Of a DNA stretch of 64,000 nucleotides, positions 54,639-64,000 are shown piece after piece. Each line of letters starts with the position of its first letter. Positions within the stretch are counted from its first letter, which is position 1. The stretch is from contig CALYLX010000143.1 of assembly GCA_944990035.1 (NCBI GenBank), positions 186,001 to 250,000 of the forward strand. Direction: 5' to 3'. The translations under genes and the position numbers were made by a program. This stretch comes from Clitopilus passeckerianus. Its lineage: Eukaryota > Basidiomycota > Agaricomycetes > Agaricales > Entolomataceae. The notes below the pieces were generated by a model. The model searched no databases and was not told the DNA's origin. It worked only from the letters and a program-made list of their open reading frames with translations.

Positions 54639-56477
54639 ATGTCGACACATTCCACAACCTCGGGTACAAGCTCATCCACGAACATGAGTGGCAAAGCGAA
54701 GGTACCAGGTCGCGTGAACTTCACCGACAAGGACAATGCTGCTGCAAGGAATTTATACCTCAAAATTTTGGCAGGCGGATGTTTCTCCGTCATCCTTGCT
54801 GTATTTGCCTTCTTCTCTATGTATTGGGGCGCATTATGGAAGAGCCCTGTGCGGAATCTCCCTGGTTGGGTGATTGTGAGCCATCAATTTATTTTTGGAA
54901 TGCTGGCTTCTTCAAGGATTAACATTGCTTCTTCTCCAGGATTTTGATGGAGGACTTGTGGGGCAGAACGTAGCCCAGGCTTTGACTTCCCCTCAGCTTA
55001 GCCAGCTTGGGAAAGTAACATGGTCGTCCGTTCCAGCAAGCCAGTTCCCAGGTGGACTTGAGGATTTAGCGGGCCAGGTTCGTGAGCACAAGACGTGGGT
55101 GGCCATTGCAAGTGCGTATAATGGTTATATTTTAACGAGGTTGTATTAATATGGTTGTTCTCTAGTCCATGAAGGTGCTACACAACGCCTTCAGGCATCC
55201 TATGCCTCACCGAATGCCTCCTATAATCCGACTTCTGCGTTGACAGTCTACGGCGTTGAAGCCCGTAATGAAAATGCCTAGTAAGTTTCGTTTCAATTTA
55301 ATTCTTTCCAGGCTGCTGACGTGTCCCTTCCAGCCGGAGTCTGATTAGGCCATCCGCTGAAGCAGCCCTCCAGCAAATTATTCAAAAGTTTGCGATTCAG
55401 GCAACGCATCAACTACTGACCTCAAATGCCAACATCACCGCCATTCTCCAAACATCCCCCCAAACGGTATTGACGCCGATAGCTTACACTCTCGACAACC
55501 TTATTCCTTTCGATGTCCCTGTGTACGTGGCTTTTCATTTCTGAAAGTGTCTTTTCTGATCTTTCCTCATTTGACAGAGCGACCGCAATCACTTTTGTCG
55601 GACTTCTCTATCAGCTTATCCTAGCCTTCTTTGTTGTGGTATGTCTCTTGACTGAACCATAGTCTCAACCAATTCCTAACGACGCTATCACCCAGATGAT
55701 CGGCGCGGGTGCTCGTGACGCTGCAGGGCTTGGCCAGAAACTCACGACAAAATCTTTGATATATGTTCGTCTTGCATCGTCATTCGTGGCTTACTTTGTC
55801 CTTGCGGTGAGTCCAGTTCTTAAGATAACTTGAATGTCTTCTCAAACATCCTACAGCTCTTCTATGCTTTGTTGAGTTTGGCCTTCCAAGTCGACTTCAG
55901 TCGCAAATTCGGCCACGGTGGTTTCGTTCTCTTCTGGATGCTCAACTGGGTTGGCATGCTCTCAGTGTAAGTACTGGTTCCATTTCGCCTTGCCCTCCGT
56001 CCTGACTGCTCCTCCCCAGCGGCCTCGCCCTCGAGAGTCTCATCACTCTCCTGACCATCCGATTCATGCCATTCTTCATGATTCTCTGGATCATTGGTAC
56101 GTTGCCACCCCACCCCTCCTTTCCATCCAAACTAACATTCTATCATCCTAGCCAACGTCTCCGTTTGCATTTTCCCCATCGAGGTTCTGCCCGTCGTCTT
56201 CCGCTACGGCTACGTTGCACCATTCTACAACGTCTCCAAGGCCGTCCGCACCATTGTCTTTGGCACCAAGAACCAACTCGGGAACAACTTCGCAGTCCTG
56301 ATTGTATGGATCGCCATATCATCCATATCGCTTCCTCTCATCCAATGGTTCGTCCGGAGGAGTGAGGACCGTCAGGCCGCCGCTGCGCCACAATCCGAGG
56401 CCATGCCAAGCACGGAATCTCAGGCAACACGGGCCGGGGCTGACTCCCTCGAGAAAGATCTTGCCAGGGATGTGTAA
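54639..56477 (+). CDS. SNG1-like DUF3533 membrane protein
   Basis: About 450 residues. ATG 54639 gives a Ser/Thr-rich leader; ATG 54684 (MSGKAKVPGRVNF) is an alternative. One membrane helix (GGCFSVILAVFAFFSMYWGA) is followed by the extracellular domain with VIDFDGGLVGQNVAQAL, KTWVAIAIHEGATQRL, ALTVYGVEARNENAY and TPIAYTLDNLIPFDVPVATA. Five to six C-terminal helices follow (ITFVGLLYQLILAFFVVMIG, FVLFWMLNWVGMLSVGLALE, MPFFMILWIIANVSVCIFPI, NVSKAVRTIVFGTKNQLGNN). This is the DUF3533 layout of yeast Sng1, which is linked to resistance to nitrosoguanidine and to lipid asymmetry. The gene ends at TAA 56475-56477. All visible splices keep the frame. Confidence 0.75.
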
Positions 56478-57025
56478 CGTGTCTCCACGCTTTGATGAAC
56501 TTCGAGTATATACGATACCTTGCTTACTTAAATAATGCTGCCCTCTATTTATCGGAATAGCCTTTTCCCAGTCATGAGTACTACTTTACCTACTTACATT
56601 CCTTACGATACCATACTTGCAGGATTGGATACACATTGGCAATTTACCCACTTTCCTTATAAGCATTTTGGTTCCGCATGATTTTCAGGCAACCATGAGC
56701 TCCTGGACAAAGCCAAGTCCTGAGCCACAGCTTGGCTTGAACTTGGCTTCGAGCTAATCGAGATTAAGGAGACTTCAGGAGATAACGATCATTGATGTCA
56801 CTTGACCTGGACTTTGAAGGAACGCATCAGGTTCTTTCGGGCTCTCTCTTCAACCACAACCGCGTTCTCTCAACCGGCCCGCTCTACAGGGGTTCTAAGC
56901 ATGGAAACCTATGCACTCGTTTGTATACATAAAAACATGCAGTTGATGGAACGGAAGTCTTCGTTTGCTATATCGTTAAGGCAAACACCAGCGCTTGAAC
57001 CTTGCCTTGAACTCGAGTAGGCAGG
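56478..57025. other. Intergenic region with a small inverted/direct repeat
   Basis: About 550 bp without a gene. aagccaag at 56710-56717 is inverted as cttggctt at 56731-56738 and again at 56742-56749. Otherwise featureless. Confidence 0.35.
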
Positions 57026-59145
57026 ATGCTACCGCCGTTCTGTCTCTATGTCTTTGTCCTCTGGACTTCCTCTTGCTTTCTCACTGCTTTTGCCGATCCT
57101 ACCACCAAAGTGCCCGACGGAGGTGCGCTCCATGTGGAGAAATATCTCGACGGTCTTTCCAAGAACCAACGGCAGCTGTTCGAGTACGGTATGACCGGGC
57201 TCGACAGCAACTTCAGAAAGCCATTCCTGGTCAGGAACTTTCCTTACCCCGCATTCCTTCTCTGTCAACGCTCATATTGCACCCTCAGTTTGGTTCGCCT
57301 CGTTACTCATCCTGGTACGCCGTCGGCCTGCTAGCTCGAAATAGAGACAGCGACGTCAAGACAGCGAGTCAGATTATCCGCAATGTGTAGGTTTGCCTAC
57401 TGTCTCTCATTAGAATCCTTTTATATCCCCTCTCTTCCACCCTCCCGTATAGGATCAAGCAACAGTACAAAGACCCCAACAAGCTCTGGTTCGGAACCTT
57501 CAAGAATGCCCCTACGGCTCCGGATCCAGGGGACGTCTATCCACCTCAGCCTTATGGCTCATACGACCTAAATCAAGGGTTATTCGTTTGCACATCTTGG
57601 ATTATCGCAATGGAGGAGTTTCAGCCCCTGTTGGAACCGGCACTTGTCAAGCTTATGAAGGAGAGCATGTATAATGCGACTGTCGGAGACGGTTATAGGG
57701 TAGGCGGCGTGGATGGAGATAATCGTACGCCTTCTCTTCACTGTGGCAATACTGAATTCTTATTGAAGCCGGTTTTTCGCCATCTAGTACGGCCCGTATA
57801 CTCGAATCCCTGGTACATGCGAGTCATGGCAGCCACATATGTTGGGCACATGGCTTCAGATGCCAACATGACGTACTGGGGAAATGAGTGGGCTCGTCAA
57901 GCAATTGCCGAGTTTGATCGCTATGGGACTTTGAGTGAGGTATGTCCCGCCCGCCCCTTCCACCTAATCTGTATGAGATATAGTTCAGAATAGTTCAACA
58001 CTGGAACATATACGGGTGTCTCCCTCTACGCACTCTCCCTGTGGGGATACATGCCTAAGGGCTCTGCAATTGCTCGGCGCGCACCCGATATCATCACTCA
58101 AACTTGGAAGGCCATTGGTGCTTTGTGGAACCCGAGTCTGAAGACACTAGGTGGTCCGTGGGATAGATCGTATGGGTTTATCCTCGTATGTTGACTCTTG
58201 CCTCCCCTCTATCGAAAGTGGCCCACTGAGCAAGGCTTATATCACCAGAAAGACTATCTTGGCATCCTAGGCGTCCAGATTACTGGCCTAGTTGGAGGTC
58301 TTGATGACGATACAGCGCCGCTCCCGCTTCCTCTTGTTGGAAGTGCTCATTACGGAGATGGGACTATCATCGCGCTGTACGTCTCTTCTCGCTTCTCTAA
58401 CTTTCCGCGAATTGATCATTCGTTTCCCGAAGCACCCCACTCACCGCCAAGTTTCATGACCCATATGTCCCCAAAGCTGTTCTCTCCCAGCTTACCCAAT
58501 TCAACAATTCCCAGGGCCGCTCCTACCAAACCCAAGCAGTGTCTCCACCGTTCGACTCCCTCTCTGTGCCAAGAAACTACACTTCCTGGAATGAACCTGG
58601 TCTGAGTGTGGGCGGGATGCAGATCGACAGCAACGTCGTTGGGGGTGCGGCTATCAATCCCGGTCAGCACGTTCCAGCGGTAATTCTCTGGGAAACAGGT
58701 GAGGGCGAGACTGGGTGGATCTCGGTAATTCTCTCTTTCTGCTGAATCACTGGGTATTGACGCAGAACCTTGACAGCACTACTCCACCTCGCGGACGATC
58801 TCGTCCGTTGCATCATCAACCAATCTAACGGTGTCGTATCCACCTTCTCAGGCTTTCCCAGAGCTCTCGGAGGGCACGTCTAGTATCATGACGTTCCTCA
58901 TATCTGGGATTAGTGGCTTGACGCTGCCATCTAACTTTCTCAGTGCCGAAACGAACTACTCGTATAACCTTCCGGGTCTCAAGTTGAAGATATCTGGGAA
59001 TGTTCCTACAGCGGGTGATACCCTGCGGTCCTTCAACTACGGCATTGGAACACTGAATGATCTGAAGTATTACAACTTGACATATATCATTCCGGACGAG
59101 CTTGTAGGTGTTCCAACAATAGTCCTCGAATTTAAGAGGGGGTAA
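57026..59145 (+). CDS. Secreted protein of unknown function
   Basis: About 580 residues with seven or so introns. A clear signal peptide (MLPPFCLYVFVLWTSSCFLT, then AFADP) suggests secretion. The body is rich in aromatic residues: FGSPRYSSWYAVGLLARN, GTFKNAPTAPDPGDVYPP, NQGLFVCTSWIIAMEEFQPL, TPSLHCGNTEFLLKPVFRHL, FNTGTYTGVSLYALSLWGYM, WNPSLKTLGGPWDRSYGF, HYGDGTIIAL, and a C-terminal part likely rich in beta strands with several N-glycosylation sequons (NYT, NLT, NYS). The repeated helix-aromatic pattern resembles alpha/alpha-barrel enzymes, but I cannot assign a family or catalytic residues. The frame is kept through the splices; the stop is TAA 59143-59145. Confidence 0.65.
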
Positions 59146-59679
59146 TGAAGCCAGCTCTGTTGAACCCCGTAGTATACTTTGACCGTACAGTTGTCGGTCT
59201 TTCACACCTTATCAATTTCCTATTCTGAATGTGATCTCTTCGTCCATATGTTTTCCTCGTCGTATATCGTATACTCCATCCTTTTGAGTACCTTTATATG
59301 CTTGCTATAGCAAAACTATACCTTGCTTATTGTTCACCTTAACTACAGAAAATCAGTATAAATATCTTCTATTTTCGTGGCTGGTTCTACTTTCAGTTAA
59401 TCTATTCGAGTTTATGTCTCACTAAGTTCTGTACAAAATCTGTATAAATTAGGTAGCCAAGAAAGGTAATTGATACGACTGGCCTCAAAACAATTGCATA
59501 ATTTCGAGATTCGCACCAAGTTCCCACTACGCCACTTTAAAATTACAAGACGCGTCGATTGTTACGTCTATCAAGAACCAAACAACGCGTCAATAGATTC
59601 ATCCAAATGAGGATCTTCCTCTGGTCATTACACATCCTAAAAGTCGTTTGCCGCATTGATTCAGAGTTCCACATTTCTA
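59146..59679. other. AT-rich intergenic region with two ACGCGT boxes
   Basis: About 530 bp. The first 300 bp are AT-rich 3' flank. Near the end are ACGCGT boxes at 59550-59555 and 59585-59590, inside a segment repeated at 60769-60826. Confidence 0.4.
59519..59573. repeat. Left copy of an imperfect direct repeat
   Basis: agttcccactacgccact followed by caagacgcgtcgat. It aligns with gacttccaactgcgccact and caagacacgtcgat at 60769-60826, with a small gap. The two copies flank the frameshifted gene at 59680. Confidence 0.45.
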
Positions 59680-60489
59680 TGGCTAACGTCATTCGGTTTG
59701 CCAAGTGGGGAAATGACTGGACCGCCAACGAGCTCATTGGGTACAACACCACCATCTCATCGCTTCCGCCAGACGACTTCTTCCCTAACTCTGACCCATC
59801 GCTCGACCACATCGATCCGGCTATTCTCAACTCTCCCTCTGGCGACGATGACCCCGCCCTTTCCGAATTTGCTGCTGGATATCTCGGCTACCTTGAGCTG
59901 GCCACCAAAGCCGCCCAAGAGTGTCTCATTAACGACTTTGCCCGGGAGACGCTGAAGCTTCTAGGCTTCAGCAATCGTCGCAACATTCTGTGCACACATC
60001 ACACTATTTCTCTCACCATCTGCGACGATGCCAACCGCGTCGCTCAGACGGACGTGTGCCTTCTTCATTGTGCCACCTTCGTCCTCTTGGTGCTCATTGA
60101 GGATGGGAGCCTTGCAAACAAGACCACAGCAGAGTCCCAAGTCGTCGCCCAGGCTATAGCAGCTTTTCAATTCAACAACACCAAGCGGATAGCCCATGGG
60201 CTCGATCCCCTGGATGATATGACCATCCCGTGCAGGTATCACGATGAGCGGCACTCGCCCGACCTTCCATCTCGTCCCGGTTACCGCAGAGCTGAGCAAC
60301 GCTGTCATTACTGGCCAATATCCTGCTACGCAAACTCGAGCCCTTCGGTGTGCGACTGTATTCACACACAACATACGCGCCAGAACTGGGATGGAAGACG
60401 TAGAGTACAGGAAGCTTGCTCCGAAGCGCTTCCTCGCGTTCAAGGCACTTGCCAAAGGCCACTGGACGCGTATACTGGAGGGGGTTTAA
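59680..60489 (+). pseudogene. Agaricomycete hypothetical gene broken by a 4-nt insertion
   Basis: From ATG 59680 the frame reads MANVIRFAKWGNDWTANELI, PNSDPSLDHIDPAILNSPSG, GYLGYLELATKAAQECLIND, NRVAQTDVCLLH and ends with IAHGLDPLDDMTIPC. From there the coding-like text continues in another frame: ITMSGTRPTFHLVPVTAELS, NAVITGQYPATQTRALRC, KRFLAFKALAKGHW, stop at 60489. The two join as MTIPC-ITMSGTRP if aggt near 60234 is removed, which is how I remember the family reading. The insertion is too short to be an intron. The family is common in agaricomycete genomes and has no known function. An upstream in-frame ATG at 59608 would add 24 residues. Confidence 0.5.
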
Positions 60490-60890
60490 ATGGCATTGTC
60501 TCCCTCAGGGTGACTATCCGTAAGGTATTAGCCCAGTTATGTACATAATTTCTGTATCTTGATATCCCCTTGAATAACCTGGCTTTGGGGATCGATGGAG
60601 AATGTACGATTACTTCTCGGGTCTTTCTGGCGCCACACATTTCGATTACTGATATTGGAACAATTTTTCTTACGATCGTGTCTAATATGAAATTATACCA
60701 GTGCTCAATGCCGTTTGAACAAGGAATGGCCTCCAAAAAATCCCACCAAGTGGTTCAAATTGACGCGTCGACTTCCAACTGCGCCACTGCTACTTCAAGA
60801 CACGTCGATCACGTAATCGCTATTTCTGCACTTTTCCTCTGTCACCACCTTCAAACTCAACGTTCTTCAACTACCGTACCTCCCGAAAAC
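60490..60890 (+). promoter_or_regulatory. Promoter region of the RPAP3-like gene with a MluI box
   Basis: About 400 bp. tgacgcgtcga holds ACGCGT at 60763-60768, 123 bp before the ATG. The plus-strand open frame 60570-61175 runs through this region into the first coding exon and is not itself a gene. Confidence 0.35.
60769..60826. repeat. Right copy of the imperfect direct repeat
   Basis: gacttccaactgcgccact and caagacacgtcgat. See the left copy at 59519-59573. It lies in the promoter of the RPAP3-like gene. Confidence 0.45.
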
Positions 60891-62509
60891 ATGGCAAACG
60901 CAAAGGCTCAAGCAGAAAAAGAAAAGGTTGGTTGGATTTCATCAGGAAACGAAATAGTTCTCAACGTGTTCATTCCACAGGGAAATGCAGCCTTCAAAGC
61001 CGCCGATTATCCCACAGCAATCGGACATTATTCTGCTGCAATAGTTGCAGACCGCAATGACCACACATTTCCACTGAATAGAGCTGCTGCATACCTGAAG
61101 CTAGGCAAGTACGTTCTGCGACTTCTGCTCCCTCACACTTTTCTCGTCAACAATCATCTTCCGAACACGAACTAAGCTGATTGTTTTCGAACTCAGATAT
61201 GAAGATGCTGAGCGTGATTGCTCGACTGTACTTGCCCTAAGTGCACTGAATGCAAAAGCACTCTTTAGACGGGGCCAAGCGAGGTCATCGCTAGGAAAAT
61301 TAGATGATGCCCTCTCAGGTACTTATCTCGTTCTCCCTGCCACTAGGACGTGCAAACTCACATCGACAAACAGACCTCAAGCAAGCCATCAAACGCGAAC
61401 CATCAAACGCTGCAGTCTCTGAAGAGATCAAGAAGGTAGAGAGCCTTCTCGCGAGGAAGAAACAGAAGGTGAGATCTTACCTTACTTTCGCCTGTCGAGG
61501 CGCTTAAGGCAGATCACTTTAGGCTCCAGCAAAACCCATTTCCGTTTCCCCGCCTCCTGCGAATGCACCAAAGAGACGGCGTGTGCCAATAGAGATAATA
61601 GAATCAACACCTTCTTCCCCTGCGTCTGCCCCAAAGCCCGAAACTAAGCCAGCTTCTCCGGCTCCCAAACCTGCGTCCGGGTCAGAAGAATCCCTGAAAC
61701 CAGTGTCTACACGATCCCTCAATAAGTCGGATACTACGCCAGCTTCTTCTACTACCCAAACAGCTGCTCAGAAACCTGCGACCCCTCCTTCCGCTGCCCC
61801 AATTTCCCCGGCAGCCACAGCACCCACCTCCCCGCAACCAGAACAGCCTCGCACATTCAAAGATGCCAAAGCAACCCGCGAAACTGCACGGCCAAGTCGT
61901 GTCGGTGGTGGTATTTTCCGTGCATCTGGGCAGAACACCATATTTCCTACCAGGGAGAGCCCATCCTCTAGTTCCGCCTCTAGTACAGACGCTAAGGGCA
62001 AGCAGTCTGTGACTGTGGCCAAGGCAGAGGAGGGAGGTGATTCTACACTCTTTCCGCTGACTTCTTCGGGGTCGGGAAGACCCCTGACGTTATTTGATTT
62101 TTCGAGGAGCTGGGAAAGTAATCCCAGCTCTGAGGATCGGTGGGCTTTGATTACGGTTCTTACATCTTCTCTTGTTTTCCTCTTACAATTGTCCTTAACA
62201 ACCTCCTATCACTTTGTCCAGACAATTCCATCATCAAGATTCCCTTCACTCTTCCAAACGTCCCTCGAAACCTCCCTGCTGGTCTCCATCCTCAATCTTT
62301 TCAAAGAGGTCCTTCTCGCAACAGGCTCGTCGGGAGTCCAAGCAAAGTTGATCAAGGAGTACATGCAGACTTTCGGCGAGGTGAAGAGGTTCGAGACGGT
62401 GTTGCTGTTCATGAGCAAGGCGGAGAAGCAGTTGGCTGTTGAAGTTTGGAATACTTTGGGTGTTGGTAAAGAGGGTGCGGGGGCGGCTTGGAGTAGAGTC
62501 TGGTCTTGA
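60891..62509 (+). CDS. RPAP3-like TPR co-chaperone (R2TP component)
   Basis: About 430 residues. Residues 1-115 are a three-repeat TPR domain (MANAKAQAEKEK joined to GNAAFKAADYPTAIGHYSAA, FPLNRAAAYLKLGKYEDAE, ALFRRGQARSSLGKLDDALS) with the carboxylate-clamp type Asn and Arg expected for Hsp90/Hsp70 tails. A Pro/Ala/Ser-rich linker follows (about residues 130-290). The C-terminus (LTLFDFSRSWESN, FPSLFQTSLETSLL, MQTFGEVKRFETVLLFM, LAVEVWNTLG) matches the RPAP3 C-terminal domain that binds the RuvBL AAA ATPases. R2TP assembles snoRNPs, PIKKs and RNA polymerase II with Hsp90. The stop is TGA 62507-62509. Introns lie at about 60929-60979, 61108-61197, 61319-61372, 61469-61523 and 62157-62220. Confidence 0.75.
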
Positions 62510-63096
62510 TGTATTTTGGGGATGCAGGATGCCTACCATATACAAATTGCTTTCATTGCCGAGTTTACATGTTCTCTCCTCAAGTACACCAGCCATTTCT
62601 ACTGTCGGCTTGGTTTCTCCGAATTGCCGATCCTTAAGCGCGTCAACAGAGACAAATTCGCGTCCGCTTCGACTCAGGTTTTCTTCATGTTGCACATACG
62701 ACGGGGTTTACACTTTGACAAACTCAATCACTACAGCGAACATCTATAGGTGTATGTGACCTCGATATTCCTATGCAAATTCATACTTTCCACCCCTTCC
62801 GATGAGATTTAAACAGAAGTTGCTACATGTCGGAGGCAGATGCCTTGCGGATCTACAGCACATCTATCCAGTCTTTGTCCAGCTGGAACTAGACTGATCA
62901 CGAGCATTTGGGCGCTGGCACAGGGAGGAGCTTCTTCCTAGCCTTATTCGGCTTACCTTGAGTTGTAGTTATCACAAGAGCGTTCCATCATGGCCTTGAT
63001 TGACCGCAAACCGACTCCAGCGCAGTCCATCCACGTCCCATCTACCCACCGCTCGTCTTTTGTTCATTCCTCACCTACTCAACGGCACACCGAAAG
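62510..63096. other. Intergenic region
   Basis: About 590 bp between the RPAP3-like gene and the aminopeptidase. Open frames at 62516-62759 and on the minus strand are shadows or chance frames. No motif stands out. Confidence 0.4.
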
Positions 63097-64000
63097 ATGT
63101 CAGCCCCTGCTCGGATTTCCTCCGGCGACTTGGACAAGTACCGCCTACCGACGAATGCCAAGCCTACTCACTATGATCTGGTCATTAAGACGGACTTGGA
63201 GAAACTGGAATACTGCGGATACGTTAAAGTAAAGTATGCTCCATTTCCAAGTTCCGCGGTGATCAAAGTCATGAACGGAGGGCATAATAGGCTTATTGTC
63301 AACGAAGAAACGTCCTCCATAACATTCAATTATGCCAACCTGGATCTGGAAGGAGTGTACGTGAATTTCTTTGCCCAGATTTCGATTCTCAAGGCTAATA
63401 CATTTCTCCAGCGTACTTTATAACGAGGATTTTCTCAACGGCCTCGTGTGTACTAGTCAGTCCATCGACGAGGAAGGACAGCGTATTACATGCGAATTCG
63501 AGAAGGTCCTTCTGGCTGGATCTCAGGTTGAGCTCTCCATGAATTTCTCTGGCGAGCTGACTAGGAGCATGCTGGGGTACTACAGGTCCTCATACGAGGT
63601 GGATGGCATGGAGAAGTTCTATGCATTAACGCAGTTCGAGGTAAGAATATCACAAGTCTCTCACCAACCAAGATGATCCACGCATTATCTTAGCCCACCT
63701 CCGCTCGTGAAACCTTTCCTTGCTGGGACGAGCCCTCGCTCAAAGCGACCTTTGGTATCACTATGATCTCTCGGGAGAATACTATTAATCTGAGCAACAT
63801 GTCTTCAAGCTTCGAGAAGCCCGTCTCGGAGCTGGTCTCTGATCACGATGCAAATCTGGCGCCTCTTCTCGAGGACCTGGAGGGCGATTGGAAGGTCACT
63901 ATGTTCGAGAAAACACCTCCGATGTCAACGTATCTCGTTGCATTTGCGAATGGCCATTTCGAGCATATTGAAGACTGGGTTAAGCTCCGCGAGCGAACGA
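63097..64000 (+). CDS. M1 family aminopeptidase, 5' part
   Basis: Start MSAPARISSGDLDKYRLPTN, then AKPTHYDLVIKTDLEKLEYC, and across an intron LIVNEETSSITFNYANLDL, then LYNEDFLNGLVCTSQSIDEE and MLGYYRSSYEVDGMEKFYAL. The diagnostic word TQFEPTSARETFPCWDEPSL spans the third intron (about 63643-63692) and is the M1 signature before the active site; the metal-binding HEXXH lies beyond the window. The text runs in frame to the right edge (GHFEHIEDWVKLRERT). The closest match by feel is the puromycin-sensitive / fungal Aap1-Ape2 group, a cytosolic or vacuolar zinc aminopeptidase. Truncated only by the window. Confidence 0.85.

Overview
The window is nuclear DNA of a basidiomycete, very probably a mushroom-forming agaricomycete. 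Genes are dense on both strands, nearly all are cut by many introns of about 50-70 nt, and several families typical of Agaricomycetes occur: DUF6534-like membrane proteins, BTB/POZ and F-box-like expansions, and an agaric-type kinase-like protein. I found no tRNA, rRNA, CRISPR array or recognisable transposase or reverse transcriptase.

Left flank (1-18.3 kb): a DUF6534-like membrane protein (+), the cohesin loader SCC2/Mis4/NIPBL (-), a frame-broken gene that may derive from a PPR-type protein (+), an MFS sugar transporter (-) and a DHR2/DHX33-type DEAH RNA helicase (-). Apart from the broken gene these are ordinary.

Central accessory region (18.6-42.4 kb): at least eleven copies, plus one relic, of a BTB/POZ family with a shared architecture: BTB domain, helical middle part, and a C-terminal module with a Cys...Cys / CxxC signature ending in a W..LP..F.L..W..L motif. 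Copies BTB1-6 and BTB8 are on the + strand, and BTB7, BTB9-11 and the relic are on the - strand. Four copies (BTB1, 6, 7, 8) carry frameshifts or stops, so this is a birth-and-death gene nest. Two paralogous F-box-like genes lie in opposite orientation inside it (30.2 kb + and 39.5 kb -), and an Msb2-like mucin sensor (32.5-34.9 kb, -) sits between them. BTB and F-box proteins commonly act as substrate adaptors of cullin ubiquitin ligases; that role here is inference.

Right flank (42.8-64 kb): a kinase-like protein lacking the usual catalytic motifs (-), a RidA-family enamine/imine deaminase (-) divergent from a Dal5-like anion:cation symporter (+), exosome nuclease RRP6 (+), a DHA1 MFS exporter with two GC-AG introns (+), an SNG1/DUF3533 membrane protein (+), a secreted protein of unknown function (+), a frameshifted agaric hypothetical gene between imperfect repeats (+), an RPAP3-like TPR co-chaperone (+) and the 5' part of an M1 aminopeptidase (+).

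The strongest candidate for something undescribed is the BTB nest: its shared C-terminal Cys module, the visible intermediate stages of gene decay, MluI-box-like motifs placed upstream of some copies, and the conserved TGAGTCA element upstream of both F-box genes.
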